Of a stretch of 64,000 nucleotides of DNA, positions 1-9,348 are shown piece after piece. Position 1 is the first letter of the stretch. The number at the start of each line of letters is the position of its first letter. The translations under genes and the position numbers were made by a program. The notes below the pieces were generated by a model. That model was given only the letters and a program-made list of their open reading frames with translations, was not told the DNA's origin and made no database searches. The stretch covers positions 744,001 to 808,000 of the forward strand of contig NZ_JABBGF010000002.1 of the NCBI RefSeq assembly GCF_012927265.1, written 5' to 3'. The stretch comes from Chryseobacterium cheonjiense. GTDB lineage: Bacteria > Bacteroidota > Bacteroidia > Flavobacteriales > Weeksellaceae.

Positions 1-865
1 TGTACTCATCCATCATGGAATAAGGACCGTAATCAATAGTGAGACCTAAAACCGACATGTTATCGGTGTTCATCACACCATGAACAAATCCTACACGGTA
101 CCATTCTACCATCAGATCAGCGGTTCTGCGGCATATATTTTCAAAAAAATCTTTGTATTTCTGCTGTCCTTCCGCCTGGATTTCTTTAAAATAATTTTCA
201 ATAGTAAAGTCGGCCAACTCCTTCAAGGTAGTATATTCCTGTTGGGCAGACATTAATTCGAAATGTCCGAAACGTAAAAAGCTTTCTGCTGTTCTGATAA
301 CCACTGCACCTTTTTCATTTTGAGGATTTCCGTTATACATGATGTCTCTTACAACATCTTCTCCTGTAAATGCTAAGCTTAATGCTCGGGTTGTAGAAAT
401 ATTGAGATTGTGCATCGCTTCACTCATCAGATATTCACGTAAAGAAGACCTCAATACGGCTCTTCCGTCTGCATGTCTGGAATAAGGAGTTGCTCCTGCG
501 CCTTTCCATTGGATCTCATTTTTTTGTCCTGCTTCGTTGGTGATCTCTCCGGCAAGTATCGCCCTGCCATCGCCCAGCTGTCCGGCCCAGTTTCCAAACT
601 GATGTCCTGCGTAAGTAGTAGAGTAGGTTTTCATGTCTTCAGGAAGGTTATTCCCAACTAAAAAGCTAAGATCCTTTTCTTCGAATTGACCCAAGCCGAT
701 TTCTTCGGAAAGTTTTTCATTAAAAGCAATAAGTTTCGGATGATCGAAACCTGCTGGTTTTACAGTTGAAAATAAAACTTTCGGGGTATTTCTCTGCATG
801 GTGTTGCCGGAAAAATCTCCCGGAAACTTTTTTATAAAGGGTTGATGGATGTTTTCAGTATTCAT
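1..865 (-). CDS. selO: Protein adenylyltransferase SelO (YdiU/UPF0061), C-terminus beyond window
   Basis: This is the N-terminal 288 residues of a SelO-family pseudokinase, which transfers AMP from ATP to protein Ser/Thr/Tyr residues and is linked to redox stress responses. Reading leftward from the ATG at 865, the product shows the family blocks GHQFGNWAGQLGDGRA (near residue 90) and HGVMNTDNMS (near residue 270), the latter carrying catalytic-loop residues. Bacterial SelO proteins are usually about 480-550 residues, so the remaining part, including the rest of the metal-binding region, lies left of position 1. No frameshift is seen in the part present. Its start is 75 bases from the end of the downstream-lying penicillin-binding protein gene on the same strand. 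Identification is by family motifs and is firm. Confidence 0.93.
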   Translation of the reverse strand, partial: MNTENIHQPFIKKFPGDFSGNTMQRNTPKVLFSTVKPAGFDHPKLIAFNEKLSEEIGLGQFEEKDLSFLVGNNLPEDMKTYSTTYAGHQFGNWAGQLGDGRAILAGEITNEAGQKNEIQWKGAGATPYSRHADGRAVLRSSLREYLMSEAMHNLNISTTRALSLAFTGEDVVRDIMYNGNPQNEKGAVVIRTAESFLRFGHFELMSAQQEYTTLKELADFTIENYFKEIQAEGQQKYKDFFENICRRTADLMVEWYRVGFVHGVMNTDNMSVLGLTIDYGPYSMMDEY

Positions 866-940
866 AACTCAAAGGTATTAATTAAAAAATAAAAGACCTT
901 CCAAATCATTGAAAGGTCCTGTATATAACTAAAAGAGAAT

Positions 941-3319
941 TTATTTATTATTGAAGTCTATATCTTCACTGCTGTTAAGATTCTCGTTTACATTTTCTTC
1001 TTTTTTGCCCGGTGTTTTTGGTCCTGAAGGTTCTATCGGTTTTGGGTTTTTGATTTCGTCCAGGGTTTGTAGTCCGCCGTCGTCTCCATAACCGGATCCT
1101 AACCCTTTAAGGTTGGAACAGCCGTCTTTCCATTCGGAAGGTTTCACAAACTTATCGTCCGGAGAAACTCCGAGGCTTTTATCTGCCCATACTTTCTTCA
1201 TGAAAATAGCCCATATCGGAAGCGCCATTTTAGCTCCCTGCCCTTCACCGGTTCCGTAGAAGTGGGTAGCTCTGTCTTCCCAGCCAACCCAGGCACCTGT
1301 TGCCAGTTTCGGAACGATACCCATAAACCATCCATCTGAATTATTCTGGGTTGTACCGGTTTTACCTGCAATTTCTATATCTTTTGAAATTCCTTTTCTT
1401 CCCAATTCTCCGGAAGCGGTACCGTACTGCGCCACACCTTTCATTAATTCAATCATGGTATAAGCGTACAGCGGGTTCATTACTTCTTTAGGTTCCACAT
1501 TTACTTCCTTAATTACTCTTCCGTTGGCATCTTCAATTCTCCAGATCATCTCCGGTTTGTTGTAGTTACCATAGTTGGCAAAAGTACTGTAAGCTCCCAC
1601 CATCTCGTAGATTGTAATATCAGATGAACCTAATGCCATCGGAAGACTTGTGGAAATTTCCTCTGTTACCCCAAGATCTCTTGCGGTCTGAATAACACTT
1701 TGTGTAGTCGTCATTTCAGCAAGTCTTAATGCTACAGGGTTCTGAGAGTGTGCTAAAGCGTCTTTCAAAGTGAGCATTCCGCCTCTTCCCGGTACGTGGT
1801 AAGTTCCTTTGTTAAAACTTGCATTAGAAACCACGGAACAAGGAGTCATTCCCAGTTTCATAATTGCGGTAGCATATACGAAAGGCTTGAAGGTAGATCC
1901 TACCTGCCTTTTTCCTTGTTTGATATGATCATACTGGAAGTGCTGCCAGTCGATTCCTCCTACCCAGGCTTTTATTTCTCCTGTTCCTGGAACCATTGAC
2001 ATTAATCCTGCCTGAGCTACTTTCTTATGCCATCTGATAGAATCCCAAGGTGACATTTCCACCTCTTCTTCTCCGGCCCATGTGAAACGTGATGTTTTAA
2101 TAGGCTTTTTGAATTCCATCATGATAGAATCTTCGGAAACTCCAGCTGCTTTCAGCTGCTTGTATCGTCCGGTTCTTTTCATAGCCTGAACCATCAGGTC
2201 ATTGATCTGCTTGCTGTTAAGGTAATAGAAGGGCCAGTCTTTTCTGCCTCTTTGTTCAGCATCAAATCTTTTCTGAAGATCTGTTAAATGCTCTCTGATT
2301 GCTTCTTCGGCATATTTCTGCATCTTAGAATCCAGAGTAACGTAGATTTTTAAGCCGTCTTTAAAAAGATTCAGCTTTTTCCCGTTTTCTTTTTCATAAT
2401 CCTTAAGATAAGCGTCAATTTCCTTTTTTAAATAAAACTTATAATAAGCAGAATAATCATCATTGATGTTTTTGATCGGATGATAATCTAAAGTAATAGG
2501 AGTTGCAATTGCTTTATCATAAGTAGCCTGATCAATGTATCCTGTTTTTAACATTTGCTCCAAAACGACATCCCTTCTTGCTTTTGCTTTTTCAGGATTT
2601 CTCATCGGATTATTTTTTACAGGATTTTCCAGCATTGCCACAAACATAGCTGCTTCCGGTAAAGTAAGCTCTGATGTTTTTTTATTAAAATAGATCTTGG
2701 ATGCCATTTCAATACCGTTGGCGTTATAAAGAAAATCGAATTTATTAAAATATAAAGTAACGATTTCTTCTTTAGTATATCGCTTTTCAAGACTTACGGC
2801 AACAACCCATTCTTTTAATTTCTGGAATGCTCTTTCAATTTTGTTTTGAGAAGCGCCATTTGTAAAGAGCAGTTTGGCAAGCTGTTGAGTAATTGTGGAA
2901 CCACCGCCACGGCCTCCGCCGTATGCAACTGCTCTGGCAACTGATTGTAAATCGATCCCTGAGTGTTCTTTAAAACGTTCGTCTTCTTTCGCCTGTAAGG
3001 CATAAACCAGATAAGGAGGAAGATCTTTATAAATGATAGGCTGGGTTTTTTCTTTTTCAAATTTACCCAGCAAAACACCGTCCGAAGAATAGATCTCGGA
3101 GGCTACATAAATATCCGGATTTTCAAGTTCCTTTACATCCGGCATTTCCCCTAGAAAGCCTTGGGAAACAGCAAAGAAAAGTCCTGAAATTCCTAATACT
3201 ACAGCAATAAGTCCGACCCAGATAAATTTCACCCACTTTTTCCAGCCGGTATTTTTCTTCTTAGGAGGAAGAGGGAATGTTTTCCCTTTATTTCCTGTAT
3301 TTTGTTTGTTCACTTCCAT
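941..3319 (-). CDS. Class A penicillin-binding protein (PBP1A type)
   Basis: A bifunctional peptidoglycan synthase of 792 residues: a glycosyltransferase GT51 domain polymerises lipid II and a transpeptidase domain cross-links the stem peptides in the periplasm. A basic cytoplasmic tail is followed by one membrane segment (about residues 29-52). The GT51 domain shows KEDERFKEHSGID (near 112), with the catalytic Glu, and GGSTITQQLAK. The transpeptidase has the nucleophile motif GSTFK (near 474), SQN (near 530) and KTGTT (near 653). The C-terminal tail is Pro/Lys/Asn-rich and of low complexity. It is the last gene of a ricT-gldH-PBP run, 6 bases after gldH, so co-transcription is likely. The family is certain; I leave the symbol open because mrcA/ponA usage varies in this phylum. 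Confidence 0.95.
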   Translation of the reverse strand: MEVNKQNTGNKGKTFPLPPKKKNTGWKKWVKFIWVGLIAVVLGISGLFFAVSQGFLGEMPDVKELENPDIYVASEIYSSDGVLLGKFEKEKTQPIIYKDLPPYLVYALQAKEDERFKEHSGIDLQSVARAVAYGGGRGGGSTITQQLAKLLFTNGASQNKIERAFQKLKEWVVAVSLEKRYTKEEIVTLYFNKFDFLYNANGIEMASKIYFNKKTSELTLPEAAMFVAMLENPVKNNPMRNPEKAKARRDVVLEQMLKTGYIDQATYDKAIATPITLDYHPIKNINDDYSAYYKFYLKKEIDAYLKDYEKENGKKLNLFKDGLKIYVTLDSKMQKYAEEAIREHLTDLQKRFDAEQRGRKDWPFYYLNSKQINDLMVQAMKRTGRYKQLKAAGVSEDSIMMEFKKPIKTSRFTWAGEEEVEMSPWDSIRWHKKVAQAGLMSMVPGTGEIKAWVGGIDWQHFQYDHIKQGKRQVGSTFKPFVYATAIMKLGMTPCSVVSNASFNKGTYHVPGRGGMLTLKDALAHSQNPVALRLAEMTTTQSVIQTARDLGVTEEISTSLPMALGSSDITIYEMVGAYSTFANYGNYNKPEMIWRIEDANGRVIKEVNVEPKEVMNPLYAYTMIELMKGVAQYGTASGELGRKGISKDIEIAGKTGTTQNNSDGWFMGIVPKLATGAWVGWEDRATHFYGTGEGQGAKMALPIWAIFMKKVWADKSLGVSPDDKFVKPSEWKDGCSNLKGLGSGYGDDGGLQTLDEIKNPKPIEPSGPKTPGKKEENVNENLNSSEDIDFNNK

Positions 3320-3325
3320 TTATGA

Positions 3326-3790
3326 TTACGGTTTAGCCGTTTCTATTTTTATTCCAATATCTTCAATTCCCGGAAGGATGTCATTTCGCATGGCCTGTGT
3401 AAGCCCGATTTCATATTTTCCTTTTGCCGGAAATCTGTAATTCAGTCTGTACTGAAATAAAGTTTCCTTTGTGTCACCGAAGCCCGTTCCCAGCCATTCG
3501 CCGTTCGGCTTTGCCAAAACATAATTCAGCGTGTCGGTCTGCTTTTTTTTAGTCTGCAGATCGGTAAACTTTACAATAAACCTGATATTACTGTAAGGAT
3601 ACTCGTTATTGTTTCTTACAACAAATATAATATTTTTAGGATTTTGCGGATCCGAAACTTCAAGATTAAATTTCTGTTCGCTTTTCTTATTCCATTTGTT
3701 ATTAACGGAATTCATGATGACTTCTTCTGTTGAAGAAGAATTGCAGCTGAAGAAAAGGATAAGCGAGAATAATCCTAAGATTTTACGCAT
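3326..3790 (-). CDS. gldH: Gliding motility lipoprotein GldH
   Basis: A 154-residue lipoprotein. The N-terminus MRKILGLFSLILFFSCNSSS is a short type II signal with the lipidated Cys at position 16. The body matches the GldH family I know from Flavobacterium, where the protein is one of the envelope lipoproteins needed for gliding and for stability of the gliding/T9SS machinery. Its precise biochemical role is not established. The start overlaps the stop of the upstream ricT-like gene by 8 bases, which suggests translational coupling, and the penicillin-binding protein gene follows 6 bases downstream. Presence of gldH alone does not prove that the organism glides, since non-gliding relatives keep gld genes for type IX secretion. 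Confidence 0.88.
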   Translation of the reverse strand: MRKILGLFSLILFFSCNSSSTEEVIMNSVNNKWNKKSEQKFNLEVSDPQNPKNIIFVVRNNNEYPYSNIRFIVKFTDLQTKKKQTDTLNYVLAKPNGEWLGTGFGDTKETLFQYRLNYRFPAKGKYEIGLTQAMRNDILPGIEDIGIKIETAKP

Positions 3791-5189
3791 TGTTGTCTTT
3801 TTTAGGAGGAAACTTCTTTTTAAATTTTTTCTTATTCGGGTTAGGCTTTTTATCAGCCTGAGAATCTGCAGCAGCTTCTACTTTTTCCAACTGAGGTTTT
3901 GGCTGTTGGCTGTTTTTCTGTTGTTTCTGCTGATTATTCGGATTCTGGTTTTGCTGCTTTTCCTGTCTCTGAGGTCTGTCTGATCTTTCAGAACGTTCCT
4001 GTCTCTCGGGTTTGATGTTGCTCTTTTTCTGCCCCTGATTCTGGTTATTCTGATTGTTGTTTTGCCTGTTCTGATTTCGGTTTTTATTGTTTGTTCTCCC
4101 TTTCTTTTCAAAACGATCAACATTATTTTCCTGGATCAGGTCTATGCTTGCAAACGGCGTTTCAGGCTGTTTCAGGTCTTCCAGCGGAAGGGTCTTTTCG
4201 CCACGTTTGTTTTTTGCAATCAGTTTTTTAACCAAATCAATATCGAAGTCGTACCAGGCAATAGAGTTTTCAACGTACGCAAACCACATTTTCTTCTTAA
4301 AAACGTCGATCTTTATACAGAATGCTCTTCCTTTTTCAGTATCCAGTGTGGTGGAAGAAGACGGGAAATTACTTAGTGCGTCAAGGTAACTGTCCAGTTC
4401 GTAATTCAAACAGCATTTAAGCTTACCGCATTGTCCTGCCAGTTTTTGAGGATTGATACTTAATTGCTGATATCGGGCCACATTGGTGTTTACCGATCTG
4501 AAATCCGTAAGCCATGTCGAGCAGCACAATTCTCTTCCGCAAGATCCTATTCCTCCGACTTTTGCAGCTTCCTGTCTGAAACCGATCTGTTTCATATCGA
4601 TTTTTGTACGGAATGCTCCTGCGTATTCTTTAATTAACTGTCTGAAATCTACGCGATTATCAGCAGTGTAATAAAATGTTACTTTTGAAGCATCACCCTG
4701 ATATTCCACATCGGTGATTTTCATTTCAAGGCCAAGCCGATGGGCAATTTTCCGAGCTTCTATCTTTACGTTTTCCTCTTTTTTTCGGGCTTCCTGCCAA
4801 ACCTCGAGGTCTTTCTGGTTGGCCAGCCTGTATATTTTCTGTACAGATTCTTCAGAGAATTTTTTCTTTTTCATCTGAATCTTTACCAGTTCGCCGGTGA
4901 GACTTATCACACCTACATCATGTCCGGGACTTGATTCTACTGTTACTACACTACCTATGTGTAAGGGAATATTATTTACATTTTTATAAAACGATTTTCT
5001 GTCATTTTTAAATCTAACTTCAACAAAGTCACATCTGTTTGGTGCGGGATTGTTGATGTTGGAAAGCCAGTCAAAAACACTTAATTTATAACTATTACCA
5101 CAGGTATTTACATTTTCACAGCCATTCGCGGTCTTCTTGGGTCCGCAAGAATGTGCAGAATCGCCGGATGTTTTACATCCACAACTCAT
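3783..5189 (-). CDS. ricT: RicT/YaaT-type PSP1 domain protein with low-complexity tail
   Basis: A 468-residue PSP1-domain protein. The core carries the two paired-cysteine motifs of the RicT/YaaT family, GRELCCSTW (near residue 215) and CGKLKCCLNYE (near 255). In Bacillus these belong to the Fe-S-containing RicAFT complex, which affects RNA processing by RNase Y and development. Two additions are unusual: a Cys-rich N-terminal stretch of about 30 residues with seven cysteines, and a 110-residue C-terminal tail rich in Asn, Gln, Lys and Arg, probably disordered and perhaps RNA-binding. The function in Bacteroidota, which lack the Bacillus partners as far as I know, is inferred. The gene overlaps gldH by 8 bases. 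Confidence 0.82.
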   Translation of the reverse strand: MSCGCKTSGDSAHSCGPKKTANGCENVNTCGNSYKLSVFDWLSNINNPAPNRCDFVEVRFKNDRKSFYKNVNNIPLHIGSVVTVESSPGHDVGVISLTGELVKIQMKKKKFSEESVQKIYRLANQKDLEVWQEARKKEENVKIEARKIAHRLGLEMKITDVEYQGDASKVTFYYTADNRVDFRQLIKEYAGAFRTKIDMKQIGFRQEAAKVGGIGSCGRELCCSTWLTDFRSVNTNVARYQQLSINPQKLAGQCGKLKCCLNYELDSYLDALSNFPSSSTTLDTEKGRAFCIKIDVFKKKMWFAYVENSIAWYDFDIDLVKKLIAKNKRGEKTLPLEDLKQPETPFASIDLIQENNVDRFEKKGRTNNKNRNQNRQNNNQNNQNQGQKKSNIKPERQERSERSDRPQRQEKQQNQNPNNQQKQQKNSQQPKPQLEKVEAAADSQADKKPNPNKKKFKKKFPPKKDNNA

Positions 5190-5436
5190 ATATAATATAT
5201 TTAATTTGCAAATTTATGATTTTTATCTTTATGAGGTCTAAAATAATCAAATATTCAGAAACATAGGTGTTTAGTTTTAAACAAGACTCCAAAAGCAGTG
5301 ATTTAGTTAGGGTTAAGTTTCTTATAATCTATTATTTAAGATGAAATGCTAAGAAAGTATTATTTTAAACATAGTTTTATTTGGTTTTATTGTTTAAAAT
5401 TTTATGATTTATTAACAGACGTAAGTAAAATAATTT

Positions 5437-5444
5437 TATATTTG
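5437..5444 (+). promoter_or_regulatory. Bacteroidota -7 promoter box for the FadL/lipase pair
   Basis: TATATTTG fits the TAnnTTTG -7 element and lies 19 bases before the ATG at 5464. No good TTG -33 box is present at the usual spacing, so this is a partial match. Confidence 0.45.
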
Positions 5445-5463
5445 GGTTATATAATAATAGTCT

Positions 5464-6699
5464 ATGAAAAAAATATTAGTATCAACTGCATTATTGGCAG
5501 GTGTTTTATCTTATGCAGGCGGCTTCAGGGTTTCTCTGCAAGGGGTAAAGCAATTGGCAATGGCACACACCAGTGCCCATGCTGAAGATGCGAGTGTGGC
5601 ATTCTTTAATCCAGCAGGTATGTCATTTATTCCCTCGAAATTAAGTATTGTAGCCGGTGGATTCGGTGCAAGCAATAAGGTTACATTCCAAAATCTGAAT
5701 ACATTACAGAGCACAGAGACGGATAATCCATTAGGAACGCCTATTTATGCTGCCGTTACCTATAGGCCTATTGAAAAGCTGACTGTTGGTTTCAGCTTTA
5801 CAACCCCCTTTGGTAGTACTATAGAGTGGCCAAATGACTGGGAAGGAAAAGAAATGGTTCAGAAACTTGAACTGAAAAGCTACTATTTCCAGCCTATGGT
5901 TTCTTATAAATTTAATGATTGGCTGGCTTTCGGAGCGAGTTATATCTATGCAAGAGGAACGGTAAACTGGGATAGAGCAATTACTCAATTTGGAGGACAG
6001 CTTAATCTTGACAGTAAAGCGAGCGGTCACGGATATAGTTTCGGCTTTTATTTCAGACCGGATCCTAAAGTGGACGTAAGTGTTGCCTACCGTTCTCCTG
6101 TTGATATGAAAGCGAAAGACGGTACAGCAACTTTCAAATTCCCGTCTACATCAATTTACCCTTTATTAGGGCTGAATTCTTCCGGAACGGACGGCTTCAC
6201 GGCAACGCTGCCTTTAGTTGAAGAATATACAGTGGGCTTAACGTACAAAGTAACTCCGAAATGGTTGATTTCAGCAGATTTCAATTATCACGGATGGTCC
6301 AGATATAGCCAGCTTACCCTTGATTTTGCAAGCGCTCCTTTGGCTACGGGAAATGCAGATCCAACCGTTGTTGTTGCTCCTAAAAATTTCAGAAATGCCA
6401 AAACATTCCGTTTGGGAACTCAATATGCATTTAGCAATATGATCTATGGGCGTCTTGGAGCGTACTATGATGAATCCCCTTATTCTGACGACCATTTCAT
6501 TCCTGAAACACCATCTTTCAACACTTATGTTGTAACGGGGGGTGTAGGATTTAAGCTGAAACAGTTTGGGGTAGATATTGCAGGAGGGTATGCAATGCCT
6601 CAGTCACGAAGTGTAAATAATAAAACCCTTGGATTCTACGGACAGGCTAAAGCAACTGCGTACTATTTTGGTTTAGGTTTATCTTACAATCCTTTTTAA
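5464..6699 (+). CDS. FadL/OmpP1-family outer membrane porin
   Basis: A 411-residue outer-membrane beta-barrel of the OmpP1/FadL/TodX family, which carries long-chain fatty acids and other hydrophobic compounds across the outer membrane. It begins with a Sec signal (MKKILVSTALLAGVLSYAGG). The mature N-terminus has the family hatch-region pattern, with AHAEDASVAFFNPAGM near residues 38-54, and the chain ends in aromatic-rich strands closing with SYNPF, typical of a barrel C-terminus recognised by the Bam machinery. A lipase-like lipoprotein gene starts 9 bases after its stop, so the two probably form an operon that releases and takes up lipid substrates. That pairing is inference; the porin family call is strong. 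Confidence 0.9.
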   Translation: MKKILVSTALLAGVLSYAGGFRVSLQGVKQLAMAHTSAHAEDASVAFFNPAGMSFIPSKLSIVAGGFGASNKVTFQNLNTLQSTETDNPLGTPIYAAVTYRPIEKLTVGFSFTTPFGSTIEWPNDWEGKEMVQKLELKSYYFQPMVSYKFNDWLAFGASYIYARGTVNWDRAITQFGGQLNLDSKASGHGYSFGFYFRPDPKVDVSVAYRSPVDMKAKDGTATFKFPSTSIYPLLGLNSSGTDGFTATLPLVEEYTVGLTYKVTPKWLISADFNYHGWSRYSQLTLDFASAPLATGNADPTVVVAPKNFRNAKTFRLGTQYAFSNMIYGRLGAYYDESPYSDDHFIPETPSFNTYVVTGGVGFKLKQFGVDIAGGYAMPQSRSVNNKTLGFYGQAKATAYYFGLGLSYNPF

Positions 6700-6708
6700 T
6701 TGAAGACT

Positions 6709-8268
6709 ATGAAAAAAATTATAATTTCTACATTCGCGATTTCCGCACTTTTATTTACAACGAGCTGCGAGGATGATTTTGATACAGATGTAAAAGATGT
6801 TGTGGTAACCAGTGGTGAAGCTAACTTTTCTAAATATATAGCATTAGGAAACTCATTAACCTCAGGGTATAGAGATGGTGCTTTGTATTCAGGAGGGCAA
6901 AATGAGTCTTACCCTTCCATGATTGCTCAGCAAATGAAACTGGCAGGCGGCGGAGATTTTAAGCAGCCATTGATGCCTAATAATGTCGGAGGTTTCAATA
7001 ACCTTCCGGGCTTTGCTGGGAAACTTACGCTTCAGGTGGTAAACGGATCTTTAACTCCTGTTCCGAGTGCTGCAGGAGGTGCTCTTGATAATGTAGCTGC
7101 GGGAAGACCTTATCAAAATATGGGTGTTCCGGGAGCGAAATCATATCATCTTGTAGCACCAGGATACGGAAACCCGGCAGGATTGGCAACAGCAACTGCG
7201 AATCCTTATTTTGTAAGATTTGCATCATCTTCTACAACTTCTGTATTGGCAGATGCAATGTCCCAGACTCCTACATTCTTCTCTCTTTGGATAGGAAGTA
7301 ATGATGTACTGCTCTACGCAACAAGCGGAGGGACGAACTCTCAGACAGTAGGAGGGGTTACAACATATACTGCGGCAACAGTTCAGCCCGAAACGGCGAG
7401 CCCTGTAATCTACAAGTCAAATGATATTTCACATCCGAATGTCGTTGCTGCTTCTATTAAAGGAGTTTTAGACGGTCTTAAAAGTGTAGGAGCTACAAAA
7501 GGAGTTATTGCAAACGTACCTTACGTTACTTCAATACCTTATTTTACAACAGTTCCTTATAACCCTTTAACGCCTGCTGCTTTAGGAACGAATCTGACAA
7601 CGCTTAATACAAGCTTATACGGGCCTTTAAAACAAGCCCTTACTGCTTTCGGAGCCGGTAACAGAATTAATCTGCTTTCTGCTACATCCAATAATCCTGT
7701 TCTTATTAAAGACGAGTCGCTTACCAATCTTTCGGCACAGCTTACTGCTGCTTTAACTCCTTCACTAGGATTGCCGACAGCTACTGCTTTCGGACAGATA
7801 TTTGGGCAGGCAAGACAGGCTACATCAGAAGATTATATTCTGCTTACTTCAAGTTCTGTAATTGCAAGTGTAGCGCCGGGAGCTCCTGCTCCTGTGAATA
7901 TTTACGGGATTTCTTACCCTCTGCAGAATCAGCATGTTTTAACCAAAACAGAAGCTGGATATGTAAAAACTGCAATTGATGCCTATAATACATCCATCCG
8001 GTCTATGGCAGATTCTTACGGTCTTGCTTTTGTAGATGCAAATACTAAGATGGTTGAACTTAATGGCAAATCCGGGATTACCTATGATGGTGTTAAATAT
8101 TCGGCAAAATTTGTTAGCGGCGGCGCATTCTCTCTCGACGGGGTACACCTTACCGGAAGAGGATATGCTATTGTTGCCAACGAGTTTATTCAATCAATCA
8201 ATAAGAAATACAGATCTAATCTGCCGCAGGTTGATGCCAATAAATATTCAGGAGTTACTTTCCCGTAA
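6709..8268 (+). CDS. SGNH/GDSL-type hydrolase lipoprotein
   Basis: A 519-residue secreted hydrolase. The signal MKKIIISTFAISALLFTTSC ends in a lipobox Cys. Block I of the SGNH fold is seen as ALGNSLTSG (near residue 45), with the nucleophile Ser replacing the usual GDS context by GNS. A block III Asn lies in WIGSNDVL (near 195) and the catalytic Asp-His pair in DGVHLTGRG (near 480). Such enzymes cleave lipid or acetyl esters. The TTG at 6700, abutting the porin stop, would add three residues before the signal; the ATG at 6709 gives a standard lipoprotein signal and is preferred. A strong terminator follows the gene. Confidence 0.85.
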   Translation: MKKIIISTFAISALLFTTSCEDDFDTDVKDVVVTSGEANFSKYIALGNSLTSGYRDGALYSGGQNESYPSMIAQQMKLAGGGDFKQPLMPNNVGGFNNLPGFAGKLTLQVVNGSLTPVPSAAGGALDNVAAGRPYQNMGVPGAKSYHLVAPGYGNPAGLATATANPYFVRFASSSTTSVLADAMSQTPTFFSLWIGSNDVLLYATSGGTNSQTVGGVTTYTAATVQPETASPVIYKSNDISHPNVVAASIKGVLDGLKSVGATKGVIANVPYVTSIPYFTTVPYNPLTPAALGTNLTTLNTSLYGPLKQALTAFGAGNRINLLSATSNNPVLIKDESLTNLSAQLTAALTPSLGLPTATAFGQIFGQARQATSEDYILLTSSSVIASVAPGAPAPVNIYGISYPLQNQHVLTKTEAGYVKTAIDAYNTSIRSMADSYGLAFVDANTKMVELNGKSGITYDGVKYSAKFVSGGAFSLDGVHLTGRGYAIVANEFIQSINKKYRSNLPQVDANKYSGVTFP

Positions 8269-8291
8269 TTTCTATAAAAATAAAAACTTAG

Positions 8292-8323
8292 AAACCACAA
8301 GACAGATTCTTGTGGTTTTTTTT
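8292..8323 (+). terminator. Rho-independent terminator after the SGNH hydrolase
   Basis: An 11-bp perfect stem (AAACCACAAGA with TCTTGTGGTTT), a 5-base loop and a run of T follow the stop codon at 8268. Confidence 0.85.
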
Positions 8324-8331
8324 TAAATTTG
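8324..8331 (+). promoter_or_regulatory. -7 promoter box for prs
   Basis: TAAATTTG matches TAnnTTTG and sits directly after the terminator of the preceding gene, 22 bases before the prs ATG. The -33 TTG is not at the expected distance. Confidence 0.45.
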
Positions 8332-8353
8332 CAAAATCTTTTAAAAAGTAAAA

Positions 8354-9292
8354 ATGGCCCATCAGTTAAGTTATCTATTTTGTACAAGGACGAGCAAGGA
8401 CTTGGCAGAGAAAATTGCCCAGCATTACGGGAAAGAATTAGGAAAAATCAACTTTCAGGAGTTCAGTGACGGAGAATTTGAGCCGGTTTTGGACGAGTCT
8501 GTAAGAGGAGGAAGAGTTTTCCTGATCGGATCTACATTCCCTCCGGCGGACAATCTTTTAGAACTTCTTCTAATGATTGACGCGGCAAAAAGAGCCTCTG
8601 CAAAAAGCATTACCGTAGTACTTCCTTATTTCGGACTTGCAAGACAAGACAGAAAGGACAAACCCAGAGCGCCAATCGGTGCAAAGCTTGTAGCAAATCT
8701 TTTAACGGCTGCAGGAGCAACCAGAGTAATGACGATGGATCTTCATGCCGATCAGATCCAGGGATTCTTTGAAATTCCGGTAGATCATTTATATGCCTCA
8801 ACAATTTTTGTAGACTACATCAGAGACCTTAACCTTGAGAATCTTACTATTGCTTCTCCGGATATGGGAGGTGCTAAAAGAGCAAAAAACTATGCGGGCC
8901 ACCTGGGTGCAGACGTTGTAATTGCTTACAAGGAAAGAAAAAAAGCAAACGTTGTAGAAGAAATGTTCCTTATCGGGGATGTAGTTGGAAAAAATGTAAT
9001 CCTTATTGATGACATGATTGATACGGCGGGTACACTCTGTAAAGCAGCGGATATCCTTATGGAAAAAGGTGCAAAAACGGTAAGAGCAATGGCAACGCAT
9101 GGAGTACTTTCAGGAAAAGCGTATGAGAATATTGAAAACTCAAAACTTTTGGAAGTGATTGTAACTGACTCGATTCCTGTAAAAAATAATTTGTCATCTA
9201 AAATAAAAGTGCTATCTTGCGCCCCATTATTTGCAGACGTTATGAAGATGGTTCATGAGCATCAGTCAATCAGTAGTAAGTTTATTATTTAA
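8354..9292 (+). CDS. prs: Ribose-phosphate pyrophosphokinase
   Basis: A 312-residue cytosolic enzyme that makes PRPP from ribose 5-phosphate and ATP, feeding purine, pyrimidine, histidine, tryptophan and NAD synthesis. Visible family signatures are the early SDGEF motif (near residue 36), the metal/ATP site DLHADQIQGFF (near 130) and the PRPP-binding loop DDMIDTAGT (near 218). Length is normal for bacterial class I enzymes. rplY follows 56 bases downstream without an intervening terminator, a gene pair conserved in many bacteria, so the two are probably co-transcribed. Confidence 0.97.
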   Translation: MAHQLSYLFCTRTSKDLAEKIAQHYGKELGKINFQEFSDGEFEPVLDESVRGGRVFLIGSTFPPADNLLELLLMIDAAKRASAKSITVVLPYFGLARQDRKDKPRAPIGAKLVANLLTAAGATRVMTMDLHADQIQGFFEIPVDHLYASTIFVDYIRDLNLENLTIASPDMGGAKRAKNYAGHLGADVVIAYKERKKANVVEEMFLIGDVVGKNVILIDDMIDTAGTLCKAADILMEKGAKTVRAMATHGVLSGKAYENIENSKLLEVIVTDSIPVKNNLSSKIKVLSCAPLFADVMKMVHEHQSISSKFII

Positions 9293-9348
9293 TTGATATT
9301 CAAAAGCTTGCAAATTAAATTTTAAAACAAATTTTTAAATTTTTATAA

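Noticed and set aside
6700..6708. TTG start for the SGNH hydrolase
   Set aside because: It would only add three residues before a standard lipoprotein signal that begins at the ATG 6709.
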